Below are positions 22,280 to 33,524 of a stretch of DNA of 64,000 bases, in pieces. The notes below the pieces were generated by a model. The model ran no database searches. It was not told the origin of the DNA and saw only the letters and a program-made list of their open reading frames with translations. Position 1 is the stretch's first letter. Every line of letters begins with the position of its first letter. A program made the translations under genes and the position numbers. Source of the stretch: Saturnia japonica (lineage: Eukaryota; Arthropoda; Insecta; Lepidoptera; Saturniidae); the NCBI GenBank assembly GCA_033032175.1, contig CM065328.1, forward strand, positions 5,766,690-5,830,689, read 5' to 3'.

Positions 22280-22440
22280 ATGATAATACACTAAGCTTAG
22301 AAGGAGACTGACACAGCAATTTTCTACTTAAGAGCAGTCAGACGGATATTAAAAAAGCCGTACCACCATGCTAACTTGAAAATTTAACTTGAAGTAATGA
22401 TACGGTTGAAGAAAATGATATAATATAGGTGCTGAAAAAG
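22280..22440 (+). repeat. family B repeat copy (degraded)
   Basis: GATGATAATACACTAAGCTT followed by AGAAGGAGACTGAC matches 61,155-61,195 (GATGATAATACGCTGTGCCT, AGAAGGACTGAC). Non-coding. Confidence 0.5.
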
Positions 22441-22444
22441 AACT

Positions 22445-22960
22445 TCTTAAAGGAAATGTTTGGAACAATCATAGTTAATAAAAAACGGAAGCTCATAATA
22501 GAAAAAAGATAAATAAAAGATCCAAACAAGGACAATATCGCTTGGATTTCAATAAAATTAACTTATATTTAAGTCGAACATTTTACATATAAGTTGCATT
22601 GTTCATGAAATAAGAAACGGTGTAGATTTTCATAGTTTAGCTGGTTTACTTTACGAGGAAGTCTGTAAACTACAAAGAAACAGTCTAGCAGTGCTTAAGA
22701 CGGCCAGTGCTGGTTTTATAAGAAAATTGTAAATAAAACTAACATTCAGTGAGAATGTTTTAAAGTTTGTGCAGAGAAATAGTGTAGCGTTGCTTCCGAC
22801 GACTATGGCTTTAGAATTTACAACTTATTGTAATATATTTCTACTAAAGATTTTATATTAATTAACTTTTAATAGAGACTCTTTATATGTTTTGATCTTG
22901 TACCAATATTTATAGATAATTATCAGATGCTTGATAAATAAAAGATCTTGCTTGTTTATG
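22445..22960. other. stretch without gene
   Basis: No frame of note and no repeat identified. Confidence 0.4.
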
Positions 22961-22974
22961 ATCATCGTACCTAT

Positions 22975-23262
22975 CCATACATACATTCAAAACACGTCCA
23001 TTTCTGAGCATAAAACTCCTCCAAAAATCGCCCCAACAATCGGTTAAGTGATGCCCACGTCCTTTATCAGGTCGTCTATAACTACATTATTATCTTGTGA
23101 CGAGTTTATCCACGCTGCACCTTGTGGTACGAGGCTACCATTCAAAAACTACGGCCCCGTCGACCATTAGTTCTACGAGCGATGTGCCCCGTCCACTTCC
23201 ACTTAAGCCTAGTAATATTTGCAGACAATTATCAGATGCTCCAACAATTTACTAACTGCATT
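22975..23262 (-). pseudogene. RTE-like LINE ORF2 C-terminal fragment
   Basis: In shifting minus-strand frames the peptides RLKWKWTGHIARRTNGRRG and a degraded 'DDLIKDVG' tail can be read. These match the 'LKW.W.GHI.RRTDGRWG..VLEW' to 'RWTDDLVKV' C-terminal region seen in the larger relic at 34.4-35.0 kb. Several stops and frameshifts make it dead. The plus-strand frames here are shadows. Confidence 0.6.
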
Positions 23263-23794
23263 AAAAGACAAAAACAAGAAAAAATTAACTTCAAATACCG
23301 TTTACTCTTTCATTTTCTTTGAAAACTTTTCCTTCAGAGACGTATTTTCTTTCGAACGACTGAAACTTGTAACTCGCTATTATTTCATAAGAAATACATT
23401 ATTCAAATTCGTCTACAGTCCGTTGGATGTGTTAAGTTCTTTTTAAAGTGATGCAAGATGGATGAGAATTTCTGAGTTTGTAGTTTGTTTTATATTAAAG
23501 AAGATAATGTACGGCGATTATTTTTTAAATCTCTGTTTTTATTACTGAATCTTTGTTTAGAGCATTTTTATTTTACGGCTTAGCAAAAAAGGATGTTGTT
23601 CATCTTATGTGTAAGGTTATGTAAGAACAGTGTAATCCAACAACATCGGCGGCCACTTTTTAGTAGACATAACCGCAAAAACTCAAAATAATTAGTGTGC
23701 TTTCATAATCTACCGATAGTTTATAAACTTGCTAAATTGTTTATAAATTAACAGTTTGTACCTACAGTCTTAGACTTTCGAGCATTTGTCTACA

Positions 23795-24080
23795 GAGAGT
23801 GCTACAATGCTTTGGCTATAAAGTTCGAAGGCCCTCCGACAATCTAGAGAATTTGATACTAACAGGAAAGCTGGAAGGAAGGAGACCAAGGGACCAAAAC
23901 CCGATAAGGTGTCCAAACAACTATACACAAAAATCCCAGAGGTACCTTACCATGCTAAAGACCGCGAAAAGTAGAAGCTGCTCTGTTGCGAGAAGGACTG
24001 GGAATATTACGTCGCTCAGCATTGAGCTTTCGACTGGAGGAGGAGGGACTTGCAGTATTACTCGTTGGTATGTATATGAC
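23795..24080 (+). pseudogene. LINE ORF2 C-terminal fragment (RTE-like)
   Basis: The frame from 23,799 reads FGYKVRRPSDNLENLILTGK, then LEGRRPRDQNPIRC. This is the 'GH..RR.D.LE..I..GK.EG.R.RG..P.RW' signature at the end of endonuclease/reverse transcriptase ORFs. The following residues drift out of frame (ARRTGNITSLSIE resembles the family's final '..RRAT' block). No RT domain remains. The start codon is internal and not meaningful. Confidence 0.65.
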
Positions 24081-24814
24081 GCAGCTTACAAGAATCCTTT
24101 ATTCGAAACCCGAACAATAATATTAAACACAACTCAAAAATGTTTACAATTAAATATGTAATTATACCTACAATTATGAACTAAAAATTACCAGTTATTT
24201 TAGTATCAAAAGAACTGCACGCTGTATAATAAATCTGAATGAAATTCATTTAAAAGCTAAGGACTAAGGAGTGAGTGGTACACGCGATACACGGGAGTTA
24301 AAGTAAATCCGTGTTAATACTCTGCTTACTTTGGTTTCACTGTTTTAAACTTTTCGTTGATTTAATATTAAATTAAAAAGTTATTATTCATTTGTAATAC
24401 TTACATAAAATAATTACTGTATAATAAACATTACCTACATTTTGGAAAATTTAACGTAGGTAACTCACTACGTTTTATAAATAGACACGTTATATTCTCA
24501 CTAAAATGAATTAGAAAACGTTATAAATTTTGTTATCAGCATGTTGAAACAAAAGAGATAGGAAATCACCGCGTAAGGCGGAAACTCTGTTGTCAAAAAA
24601 GGATAAAAGTTTCTTCTCACTAACACCGGTATCAAGTCGAAAGTGAATCATGATGGCATGTAAAGAGAGTCAATCCCGTATCTACTTAAAAAATTTCATT
24701 TATAAATATTAGATAATTTTGAACATGTAAATGACAGGCACAGATATTAAATAATCATTTCATCATTTAGACATAACAAGACAAATAAAAGTTTTTTAGG
24801 TAGTTGTGTTAGGT

Positions 24815-25160
24815 TCTACAGTAAACTTTCTAAGCACATTACCGATTTGCCGGATAATAAGTTCAAGAATCATGTTAATCAAGCTTTATTGTCGAAAGGA
24901 TATTATAGCTTAGATCATTACATGAATGACGGCGACGTCTGGAAGTGATTCTCCCTCTGTACATACACTGAAAATGATAAGAAATGTAAACAATATAAAT
25001 ACTGTAAAAAACAATCTAAAAACAAATTGGTATTGGTATCGATCGACTTCTTTGTCAGTTCTTCTCGATGACTGGGATGTTTTCTTAACCCGTAGTAGTG
25101 AATTGATATTCAAAAGAGCATTCATAGGGCCGAAAATAAACAATGAGAAGTATTAAATTA
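24815..25160 (+). pseudogene. LINE 3' end, family A copy 3
   Basis: Plus-strand reading gives TDLPDNKFKNHVNQALLSKG, then YYSLDHYMNDGDVWK and a stop at about 24,945. The 3' UTR matches 10,620-10,850 and, in reverse, 26,035-26,250. The peptide is a LINE-type ORF2 tail in my judgement. The stop and peptide order match the complementary copy at 26.3 kb, which reads SVRFYNKIPKHITDLPDNKF in the same place. Confidence 0.7.
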
Positions 25161-25538
25161 AGGAATGAATGAATTTAATTGTATTTCTTAATTTCATCCG
25201 AATTTTCCGCTGTTGAACTGTTGCAGGCGGAAGTGGCTAAGAATTTTCGGATTAATTATTTGTTTGAAATTTACATGACTATCTGTAACAATGATGTAAC
25301 ATGCGTTGTAAATAGGAAGATAATCGCGACCGCACCAACTTCACTCACTACTTGCCAAAATTGTACTGTCTGCAACGAAAACAAATTTTTATTTTTATTG
25401 GAAATACATAATTAAAAATGTATACTATTTTTCATATTTTTTATATTTAATATCTTATTTAGTTTAATATTTTATACTTAATATAGCCTTACTTAATAAA
25501 TTAAGAGTTTGTTAAGGCAAAGGTCTGCCTCCATTCGC

Positions 25539-25608
25539 AATATAATAATTAAGAATAATAATAATTAATTATATTAAATATATTATTATTATATTTAATT
25601 ATTATATT
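25539..25608. repeat. AT-only long inverted repeat
   Basis: AATATAATAATTAA (25,539-25,552) is exactly complementary to TTAATTATTATATT (25,595-25,608), with further AT-only pairing inside. Low complexity weakens its significance. Confidence 0.5.
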
Positions 25609-25609
25609 C

Positions 25610-26030
25610 TTAAGAATCTGAAATATTTGTTCAAGGAGCATTGTTTACCGGAATTATAAATTCATGGTTGTGATAAACAATGTTCTATTTGTACCAGGTT
25701 AATATTTATGTTTTAATTATCCGACAACGAATTGTAAGGTGTCCCACACAAACCATTGAGGTTTTTGTGGCGTTAATTCAATAACTCTTGTATAACTTAT
25801 TATTATTATGGTAAAAAAAAAATTCTTAAGTAAATACATTTAGAAACGTTAAAAATTAAAAGTTCAGTTTACTGAATTAATGATTTTTCATCTTCTGCTT
25901 ATTACATATAAAAATCATCATAAATATTATTTCTCAAAGGGGATTTACGGGGTAACGCTATGTCTCCGCTAATTATTCATTAAAATTAATTAATTAAATA
26001 TAATTTACGACACTTTCAAATTTAGTTTTC
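25610..26030. other. AT-rich stretch without gene
   Basis: Nothing recognised. Confidence 0.45.
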
Positions 26031-26034
26031 AATA

Positions 26035-26600
26035 AAATCAAAATCAAAATAATCCTTATTCAATTTAGGCCCTAAAAAGGCACTTATGAATGTCAAAACA
26101 CTACTGCCGGTTCGGAAAATATCCCAGACATCGAGAAGAACCGGTAAGAAACTCGATCGGGTTTATCTCTTTTTTTTTGTTAACTGTACAAACGTTACAA
26201 ATATAACAGGTACAATAATAATATATTAGTAGATGCACAGAGAGGGAGTCACTTCCAGACATAAGTATCATTCACATAATGATCCACCCTTTAATAACCT
26301 TTTGACAGTAAAACCCGCTTGACATGGTCCTTGAACTTGTTGTCAGGTAAATCAGTAATATGCTTTGGGATCTTGTTATAGAACCTAACACTATTACCTA
26401 AAAAACTTTTATTAGTCTTAATAAGTCTAAAACACGGTACATCTAATTTATCTTTATTTCTAGTATTTACATTGTGCTGATCTTTGACAAAATCCAGATA
26501 AAAGAGATAAAAAGCTTTTTTATTAGAAATGCCATTCGTTGATATTAATAAAAATATATTTAAGGCGTCGTCAATTGTAATAGTGATATTTAATAGTGTG
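26035..26600 (-). pseudogene. LINE 3' end, family A copy 4 (longest)
   Basis: On the minus strand it runs from an ORF2 tail to a 3' end. SVRFYNKIPKHITDLPDNKF then KDHVKRVLLSKGY and a stop are readable (about 26,390-26,290). The 3' UTR, including AACCCGATCGAGTTTCTTAC and TTTAGGGCCTAAATTGAATA, terminates in TTTTGATTTTGATTTT, a (GATTTT)n tail at 26,036-26,052. This copy best defines the family. Premature stops show it is dead. Confidence 0.75.
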
Positions 26601-26604
26601 AATG

Positions 26605-27300
26605 TTAATATGTTAAGTCTCTTTAACTAACATGGCAGCTGTTCGTTTATTTTTCATTATATAATGTGTGAAATAATCTCCCAGGTCTGCTAGTATTTAT
26701 TATATCTATGCACAGTGTACTAATACCTTGTACACAATAACAAAAGAACAAAGTTAATCAAACATTATGACGCCAGGAAAATATGCTCACTATATTTGCA
26801 CGTACAAAGAAATTGTAACTTAATTAATTATTCATCAAACAAACCACGTTGGCTACAATGTAACATTTACAGAAGATATACAGCGTAGTGAGAATTCAAC
26901 GGATGAATTTTATTTGCTTTTAACACAAAAAAAAAACACACTAACGATGTTGAATTTAATAGTGAAGGACCACTTTATGTCGACATTCGAAGGAAATCTC
27001 AGCGAGACAGGCTCTTGTGCTTACTTAGGACTGCAATGAAATGTATTAAAATGACGTCGCTTTTTACTCAAATTCAACCCGGACCGTAACCGTGAAGAGA
27101 TAAGGCAAGTATTTCGTTTTGCACCTTCAATTTAATTACAAAAAAAAAATACAGCGGTTCAATTTTAGGAAAGTACCTATACGTAGAAAAAGATTGTTTA
27201 GCATAATTGCTTGTTAAATGGCAGAAAATATATAAAAAGGCACAGAAGCATTTATCTATGTATTCTCCACTCTAGGACATTGAAATTACTATGGCTTACC
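26605..27300. other. AT-rich stretch without gene
   Basis: No frame or repeat recognised with confidence. Confidence 0.4.
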
Positions 27301-27304
27301 TATA

Positions 27305-27562
27305 AAAATAAAATAATTTAAATTTTCCGTTGTGCGTGCGTCATACAAAAATTACTAGATATATTTTAAATTAAAAAAAAATCATTTACTCCTTAGATAC
27401 TTGGTCCTTAACAAAAAAAAAATATAACGACATCTTCTTTAATAAAAAGTTATTAAAGATTTAATTATGAAACTAAGATAAGTTTAAGAAACTAAGATTT
27501 TTATAAGCACTACACGTTTTTCTGTCGTCCACGCGAACGGAGTTGCGGGCTCAGCTAGTTCT
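27305..27562 (+). mobile_element. Helitron-like repeat, family E copy 2
   Basis: Shares TTACTCCTTAGATACTTGGT-type text, AATAAAAAGTTATTAAAG and CACTACACGTTTTTCTGTCG with copies at 14.9 and 31.6 kb. The 3' end reads GTTGCGGGCTCAGCTAGT (to 27,559) followed by T, matching the Helitron CTRRT rule, with a possible small CGCG-type hairpin upstream. Non-autonomous. Confidence 0.55.
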
Positions 27563-27839
27563 TATATCTTATACTATTAAGTGAGCAATTCTTGTGTATA
27601 TGTATATATATATCAACATTATGCAACAATATTATAAATTCAATCAGATTGCGGTAAAATCTATTTCTCTTCATAATATATTATTCACTAGAAACCCGCC
27701 CCGGTATCAAACGGGTAGTAATGTAATACTTACATATAACTAAATTGGTTAACGCGGCGCACACCAGTAAAGCTCTCAGTCGGTATGATTTCTTTATGAT
27801 ATCAACAATCATCGTCATATTTCAGCCAGTTTACAGTAA

Positions 27840-28020
27840 ACTTTCTGTCCTAAATATATTTATTTGGAAAAATTATTGAGAAATCAATTACACCTAAACC
27901 TTCCTCGTTATCACTCCGACCGACGATGAAAACCGTATGAAAATCTGTTCGGCAGTTTTTGAGTTTATCTCGTTCAGACAGACGCGGCGGGGTACTTTTT
28001 ACAATATACTATAATGCTAA
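27840..28020 (+). repeat. family D repeat copy
   Basis: TGAAAATCTGTTCGGCAGTT, then TCAGACAGACGCGGCGGGGT, form the 'cannot-be-coding' tail common to D copies (see 28,480-28,720 and 32,370-32,460). Probably the 3' part of an old RTE or Helitron element. Confidence 0.5.
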
Positions 28021-28104
28021 AACTGAAATAAAAATATAGATAAATGATTTTTTTTTTGCTAAATAAATACTTTACAGGTTTAGTGTTTGCCCACATTCTT
28101 ATCT

Positions 28105-28260
28105 GTAGTTAATTACGTGGTCCAACATCGTAAACACGCTACATATAGTTAGATTGGCTCTCAAGTGCAGCTACCAGAACATATATTTAGATGGTTGTAC
28201 ACAAAATTTCAACATGACGGTGATAGCTAGCCCAGTGAGTATTAAAAATGCATTTTACAA
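28105..28260 (+). repeat. family B repeat copy
   Basis: GTGGTCCAACATCGTAAACA and TTGGCTCTCAAGTGCAGCTA match family B at 4.27 and 11.27 kb. Confidence 0.6.
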
Positions 28261-28479
28261 TGGTAACGTTTTGGACATTCAAAACTTTAATTTAAAACAG
28301 AAGTCACCATAAAACGTAACTTTAAACATTTCCTGCAAACTTTAAGAGATATCTATATTGTTTTGACAAGAAATTATCCAAGATCGCTGGAGCGTTAATA
28401 CTTGAAAAGATTTTTGGCAAAACAAGAAAGGTGTCTGTATAAGCCCCCATTCATGGAAAAATATAAATTCCTTGTAACA

Positions 28480-28720
28480 TGATCTAAATTAATATGCAGA
28501 TACATTTCCAGTTTAATAACGTAATTTTGAGGCCGTGTTATCTGTTACGGTATTCATTTAATCGTAATTATAATGTATTGTAAATACTAACCTTCCGTAA
28601 AAAATACCTAAATGATTGTGAAAACAGTACAAGTATCCGTTGCGTGGTTTAGAAGAAATAAGCGGACTAACAGACAGACGCGGATAGCGACTTTCTGTTA
28701 TACTATATATAGATAAATAC
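28480..28720 (+). repeat. family D repeat copy
   Basis: AAACAGTACAAGTATCCGTT, GCGTGGTTTAGAAG and ACTAACAGACAGACGCGGAT, ending in a short TATA run. Counterpart of the relic at 280-405. Confidence 0.5.
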
Positions 28721-29164
28721 AAATAATTAAAATATGTCGTACAGGTACATTTGTATAAAGTTTGTTCATGTTAGTGAAGACGCAGAGGTGCTTGCTGCCG
28801 GCGCTTTGTTCCACGCGCCCGGAACAACGCATCGCTTGGGATCAACAGTGCGGGAAATCAATTCGCTGTGAGCTCCTAAACTTTGCTCATGTGAAAACGT
28901 TGTGCAACTTGTAGCGAAGGTGATTTTAATTCACGAACTTTGGTAATATGAAAATATTTTGTATGTTCGTTCACCTTTGTAAGTTTTTCGACTTAAAAAT
29001 GATCTGCAAATATTATAGTTTCTGAACGGACTTCTGTTTAAACAGACTCTCGGGACTCTTTTTTTTTTTATTTATGGGTTATATGAGCAGCTTTTTACCA
29101 TGTAGGTACATGGTTGTCATTATCTAGTGATTTTTGATAACATTCTTACCCTACATAATCCAGT

Positions 29165-29425
29165 TAATAGACACACAGTAATGTAAAGTACGTCAATTAT
29201 AGTGACGTCTGTAAGTGACTCCCTCTCTGTGCACCCACTAAATTATTATTATTAATTTATATTAACACTTTTGTTTAGTTGGAAAAACAGACAAACCCGA
29301 TCGAGTTTCTTACCGGTTCTTCTCGATGTCTGGGATATTTTCCGAACCTGCAGTGGTGTTTTGACGTTCATAAGTGCCTTCTTAGGGCCTAAATTGAATA
29401 ATTTTTTTTTTGATTTTTGATTTCG
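29165..29425 (+). repeat. LINE 3' UTR, family A copy 5
   Basis: GTCTGTAAGTGACTCCCTCT, AACCCGATCGAGTTTCTTAC, CGGTTCTTCTCGATGTCTGG and GGGCCTAAATTGAATAATTT are almost exact matches, in opposite orientation, to 26,040-26,250. It ends with TTTTTTTTTGATTTTTGATTT. Only the stop-proximal end is left. Confidence 0.75.
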
Positions 29426-29554
29426 AGTCCAATTAAGTACCATATGAGCAATGACGTAAGTTCGAATCCCTACAATGAGCATGAGATTACAGTGAACGAA
29501 AACACTGTGATACAACTATAGCATGGTGATAGGGTATTTTGTAATGCCCATCTG

Positions 29555-29650
29555 ACTAGTTATTATAATTCTAAAGTTGAAAATCTGTCGCCAAACACTT
29601 TTAAGTGTATTCCGGCAGCAGCACTTGAGAGCCTGTCACTATCTTTGATA
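29555..29650 (-). repeat. family B repeat copy, reverse
   Basis: AAATCTGTCGCCAAACACTT and GCAGCACTTGAGAGCC are the reverse complement of the B core at 11,265-11,320. Confidence 0.55.
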
Positions 29651-30226
29651 AAATCGTCACTAAATATCCGGTGAGATTGTGATCCGATAGCAACGAAAGA
29701 ATGGAACAAATGAAACTAAATGAAAGAAAAAGAGTATAAGCATACGCTTGTATTTGAACGAGATAGGGATAAGCAACTATTTTCGTATGTGCTATTGGCC
29801 TACGTAAAAGATTCCGCCAATTTTTGAAATATCGAAAGTTTTAAAATAGGATTTTATGTTTAGTTAGTAAACGTGTTTAATTATCTGGATGTAACTCGTA
29901 TAACAAAGAAAATCGCATACTAGTGCGCATACTAGTGTATTTATATAACAAACAAAACTTTAAGTCACATTTAAATCGTTAAACTAGATTTAGGATTTAC
30001 AGCTGCATACATTTTGTACCCACTAAACTTTATTCTAAAACTGAATTTAACAATTTTGGTGCAAGTCGTCATAAACCAATAACTATAAAACTATATATAT
30101 TTTTAAAAATCCCGGTGATCTTTTAAAACATGAATTTAATGGTATTTAATTTAATTCCATCGACTATATACAACTCTTTGTTATTACAAAGGCACAAGTA
30201 ACCTTGTGCTCGACAAACTCTATATA

Positions 30227-30258
30227 CAAAGTGTCCAGAAAGGGTATCGGGTATTTGT
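30227..30258 (+). repeat. DD41D element left TIR
   Basis: Starts CAAAGTGTCCAGAAAGGGTA after TA; 30 of 32 bases match the right TIR. Confidence 0.9.
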
Positions 30259-30342
30259 TTTCGCGCCATATTCGAAACGGGGCGTCTAAAGGGTGCGGGG
30301 AGGGGTTCTTGGCGTCCGCCATTTTGTGGAGTTTTAGTCACG

Positions 30343-31422
30343 ATGGAACAGTACTCGGGGACGCATCGCGCATTTTGCGTACGAGCGTATTATCGTAATG
30401 GTGATTCAATAGTGACTGCTCAACGTCTCTATCGTGCGGAATATCGTACACGCCACGCGCCAAGTGACGATAGCATTAGGAAATGGATCAGGATGTTCGA
30501 GAATACAGGTGCGACAGTTAAAATTCAAAACTCTGGTCGTCCTCGTTCAGTTCGCGATGAAGAAACAATTGAAGAAGTTGAGGCGACGGTTCGTCAAAAT
30601 CCGTCTTTATCCATCCGAAAGCGAAGCCAAGCGTTGAACATCAAAAAATCGTCTTTACATTCGATTTTAAAGAAAGACTTACATCTAAACGTCTATAAAA
30701 TTCAATTGGTTCAAGAATTGAAGGATACGGACTATGCTAATCGACTGAATTTAGCGAACGAAATGCTGCAGCGATTTAACAACTTTAACAACATACTGTT
30801 CAGTGACGAAGCAAATTTTCACCTGAATGGTCATGTTAATAAGCAGAATTGTCGGTACTGGGTAGTGGAGAATTCGAGACGAAAGCATGAACGACCCCTG
30901 CATAGCCCAAAGGTCGTTGTTTGGGCCGCTATGTCTGCTAAAGGCATAATTGATCCTTATTTTCATGAAGATCAACGAGGCCGAGCAATTAATGTGAATA
31001 GTGACCGTTATTGCGATATGTTGCGAAATTTTTTGGTCCCAGAGTTGCAGGAGTTTGCAGGTTTCAACTCAAGAACGTGGTTCCAGCAAGATGGAGCCAC
31101 TTGCCATACCTCAAATGACTCAATGGAAGTTGTTAACGAATTATTCCCTAATAAAGTCATTTCGCGAAGGGGTAACATCAACTGGCCTCCCAGAAGCCCC
31201 GACCTTAGCCCGCTTGACTATTTTGCATGGGGATACCTTAAAAGTAAGGTTTATCAAAACAATCCGACGAATCTAACCCAGTTAAAGCAAAACATCAGGT
31301 CAGAAATGGCAGCAATATCGATAGCTATGTGTCAACGTGTTATCGCCAATCTTCGTTTCCGTTTAGAAGAGTGCCAGCAACGTAACGGTCATCATTTGAA
31401 TAACATCATCTTTTCCAAATAA
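30343..31422 (+). CDS. DD41D mariner-like transposase
   Basis: A 359-residue transposase with a bipartite N-terminal DNA-binding region (about 1-115) joined by the SGRPR hinge motif (64-68), and a catalytic RNase-H-like domain. The acidic triad is D155 in ILFSDEA, D250 in WFQQDGATCH and D292 in SPDLSPLDYF. Exactly 41 residues lie between the last two, hence DD41D rather than the DD34D of classic mariners. The segment RVIANLRFRLEECQQRNGHH closes the protein. The start at 30,343 is the first Met in frame and aligns with the family N-terminus; the 84 bases between TIR and ATG leave room for a promoter. No stop or frameshift is visible over the full length and all three acidic residues are present, so it may be active. 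Related intact copies elsewhere in the genome would be expected. Confidence 0.92.
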   Translation: MEQYSGTHRAFCVRAYYRNGDSIVTAQRLYRAEYRTRHAPSDDSIRKWIRMFENTGATVKIQNSGRPRSVRDEETIEEVEATVRQNPSLSIRKRSQALNIKKSSLHSILKKDLHLNVYKIQLVQELKDTDYANRLNLANEMLQRFNNFNNILFSDEANFHLNGHVNKQNCRYWVVENSRRKHERPLHSPKVVVWAAMSAKGIIDPYFHEDQRGRAINVNSDRYCDMLRNFLVPELQEFAGFNSRTWFQQDGATCHTSNDSMEVVNELFPNKVISRRGNINWPPRSPDLSPLDYFAWGYLKSKVYQNNPTNLTQLKQNIRSEMAAISIAMCQRVIANLRFRLEECQQRNGHHLNNIIFSK

Positions 31423-31497
31423 TTCTCCAATTCATATGCTAATAATAAACAATAAACTTTTTTATTGCATACAAATAATTTTTGTTTCATTGAACTT

Positions 31498-31529
31498 ACA
31501 AATACCTGATACCCTTTCTGGACACCTTG
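31498..31529 (-). repeat. DD41D element right TIR
   Basis: Ends CCCTTTCTGGACACCTTG immediately before TA. It lies about 75 bp beyond the transposase stop codon. Confidence 0.9.
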
Positions 31530-31544
31530 TATATATATGGTATA

Positions 31545-31690
31545 AATAAAATGATAGAGATTTTTGTTGTGCGCGAATCATTTTTTTTTGTTTTACTCCT
31601 TAAATAATTGGTTCTTGTCTCAAAATATATATAGATCACGATATTTTCATTCAATAAAAAGTTATTTTATATGCACTATGCGTTCTTCGG
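31545..31690 (+). repeat. Helitron-like repeat, family E copy 3 (partial)
   Basis: TATAAATAAAATGATAGAGA, then TGTTGTGCGCG and CGATATTTTCATTCAATAAA match copies 1 and 2; the CTAGT end is missing. It begins only a few bases beyond the DD41D right TIR. Confidence 0.55.
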
Positions 31691-31694
31691 GAGG

Positions 31695-32100
31695 AATTAC
31701 TTTTACGGTTTAATAAACTGTAGGTAAGAAGTTAAAACACAAAGCCAATATTGAAAAGCTGTCGCGTATTTATTTTCCGTCTGTAATACCATTTAGTAAT
31801 GCGTATTACGTTAAATGCCTTGAAAATTTAGAAAACAGCTAAAGTTAAACCCGTCTTGATCTTATCTCTATTCACTGGTGAAATTTGCGCACGGAAGGTT
31901 GCATGCGGACAATTTTAGCGAACACATTTTGAAATATACAAGATGAGCGGGTGATCTAAATAAATTTAAGTATTTTTATTCTAGTTCCTTTCATTTTCTC
32001 TCACTGGGCAAGTACTTCTATCCTTTTCGTGCCAAAAACCTTCTTTAATTCAAGGCAATACAATAAACTATAAAGGAAAAAAATATTATTGTTATTAGTT
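31695..32100. other. stretch without gene
   Basis: Nothing recognised. Confidence 0.4.
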
Positions 32101-32105
32101 TTTAC

Positions 32106-32640
32106 TAGCTGGTACCCGCGACTTCGTTTGCGTATTATTGGATATACACAGACTGATCTCGGAACATGACAAACCAAAAGAAAATCATAGATTGTGTTGT
32201 CACTATGTTTATGGTAGACGCGATCCTTACCTCCCCGCTATATTACTGCATTAGGCACCAGTTGACTTCAACACGACAAAGTAAAAAATCATAGATATAT
32301 ATTATATGTTTAAGATAACAGTCGTTAGTATAAAAAGTACCTTATGTGTTATTCCAAGTTATAGACTATCTGTGTTCCTAATTTCATTCACATCGGTTCA
32401 GCCGTTTTTGCGTGATTGGGTAACAAATATACAAACCTTCACATTTATATTATATTTGTAGGATAACACTAGTTAAACTATGACAGTTAACGGGATAAAA
32501 AGTACCCTATATATAATTCCAGATCATAGAATATCTGTGTGACAAATTTCATCTAAACCCGTTCAGCCGTTTTTGCGTGATTGAGTAACAAACATCTAAA
32601 CATACACACTTTCAAATTTATTATATTAGTAGGATGGGGA
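32106..32640 (-). repeat. tandem Helitron/RTE-like relics
   Basis: The minus strand ends in AGTCGCGGGTACCAGCTAGT (32,125 down to 32,106), a Helitron-like CTAGT terminus. Two units follow, each carrying TTCAGCCGTTTTTGCGTGAT (about 32,397-32,416 and 32,561-32,580) and ending in ATATTTGTAGGAT or ATATTAGTAGGAT. The first also holds a family L core at 32,148. They are two diverged copies side by side, non-coding. Confidence 0.5.
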
Positions 32641-32984
32641 CACATATTGCTGTTTAATTCCAAATTAACCAAAGCTTCTTGTATTATGGTTCCTAAACAG
32701 CTAAAATAATATAGGTACATTACAAGGTTGTATTCTAAAATCAGTGCTATATACATTATATAAGTATTTAAAATCTATAGAGATACAACTGCCAAACTAT
32801 GCTCATCACACAAAATTCAGTAATGTACGGCGATTGAACCCACGACTTCTTGGTTCAATATTAGTAGTTACTACCACTGCACCGAGAACTGTCGTACAGT
32901 ATTTACAAAATATAATCTGGGTATTGTCTCTTCTAAAAATAATTATGCAGTAGGTACACAAGATCCTAAACATTCTTTTATTGT

Positions 32985-33170
32985 GTCTAAAAGTTTTTCA
33001 ATAAGAGCCAGCCAAAAGGTAAATAGAACCATTTGAATTTGAACAAGATCGCATTACCTCGGAAGGGGTATTCTTGAGAGGTATGTAATTATTTCTATTA
33101 ATGTGAAAAGTTCGGGAGCAGAGTTGCCGATTAGCATAGGAAAGTTTTCGCGGTAATTGCTAGTCCGGGG
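32985..33170. repeat. local direct duplication, unit 1 (family M)
   Basis: CTAAAAGTTTTTCAATAAGA, AAAAGGTAAATAGAA, AACAAGATCGCA, TATGTAATTATTTCT and ATGTGAAAAGTTCGGG occur in the same order at 33,810-34,005. The units lie about 820 bp apart with a family L repeat between. Confidence 0.7.
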
Positions 33171-33524
33171 AAGGTACAAAACGAAAGTGAGTTATTTAAA
33201 AAAATAGATATTGTGAAGAACGTAAATTTTGGTATTTAACTAATTTTACAATTTTTATTAATGTAAACTTTGAATGAAATGTCTCTTCTTTAGGCTATTA
33301 AAGTGCTTCTTAAAGTTTATCCAGTGTTAGAGTTATAGCTTCTTTAAAAAGGACTACTGGTAGGTCACTGACTTACATGGTGAGAATGTCAGAACCCCTG
33401 TCAAAGTGAAAGTGCAAAGTGCGGTAAAATTACAGTACTTTGTCTGATGTTAAGAACAGTATAATATAAAACCAAGAGCGAGAAATCAGCAATCTATCAC
33501 TAATAACCATTGCAATTCTTTAGG

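Larger units (their letters stand above)
30227..31529 (+). mobile_element. complete DD41D mariner-like element, 1303 bp
   Basis: The two termini carry 32-bp inverted repeats differing at only two positions; both begin CAA[A/G]GTGTCCAGAAAGG. TA dinucleotides flank both ends (30,225-30,226 and 31,530-31,531). The interior contains one open transposase frame and short UTRs. By its transposase spacing it belongs to the DD41D (rosa-like) branch of the IS630-Tc1-mariner group. The repeat and reading frame are undamaged, which is unusual for a transposon copy in such a decayed neighbourhood. Confidence 0.93.

Noticed and set aside
25539..25608. AT-only cruciform as an origin or regulatory site
   Set aside because: Composition is entirely A/T, so pairing of this length is expected by chance and no other origin signal is present.
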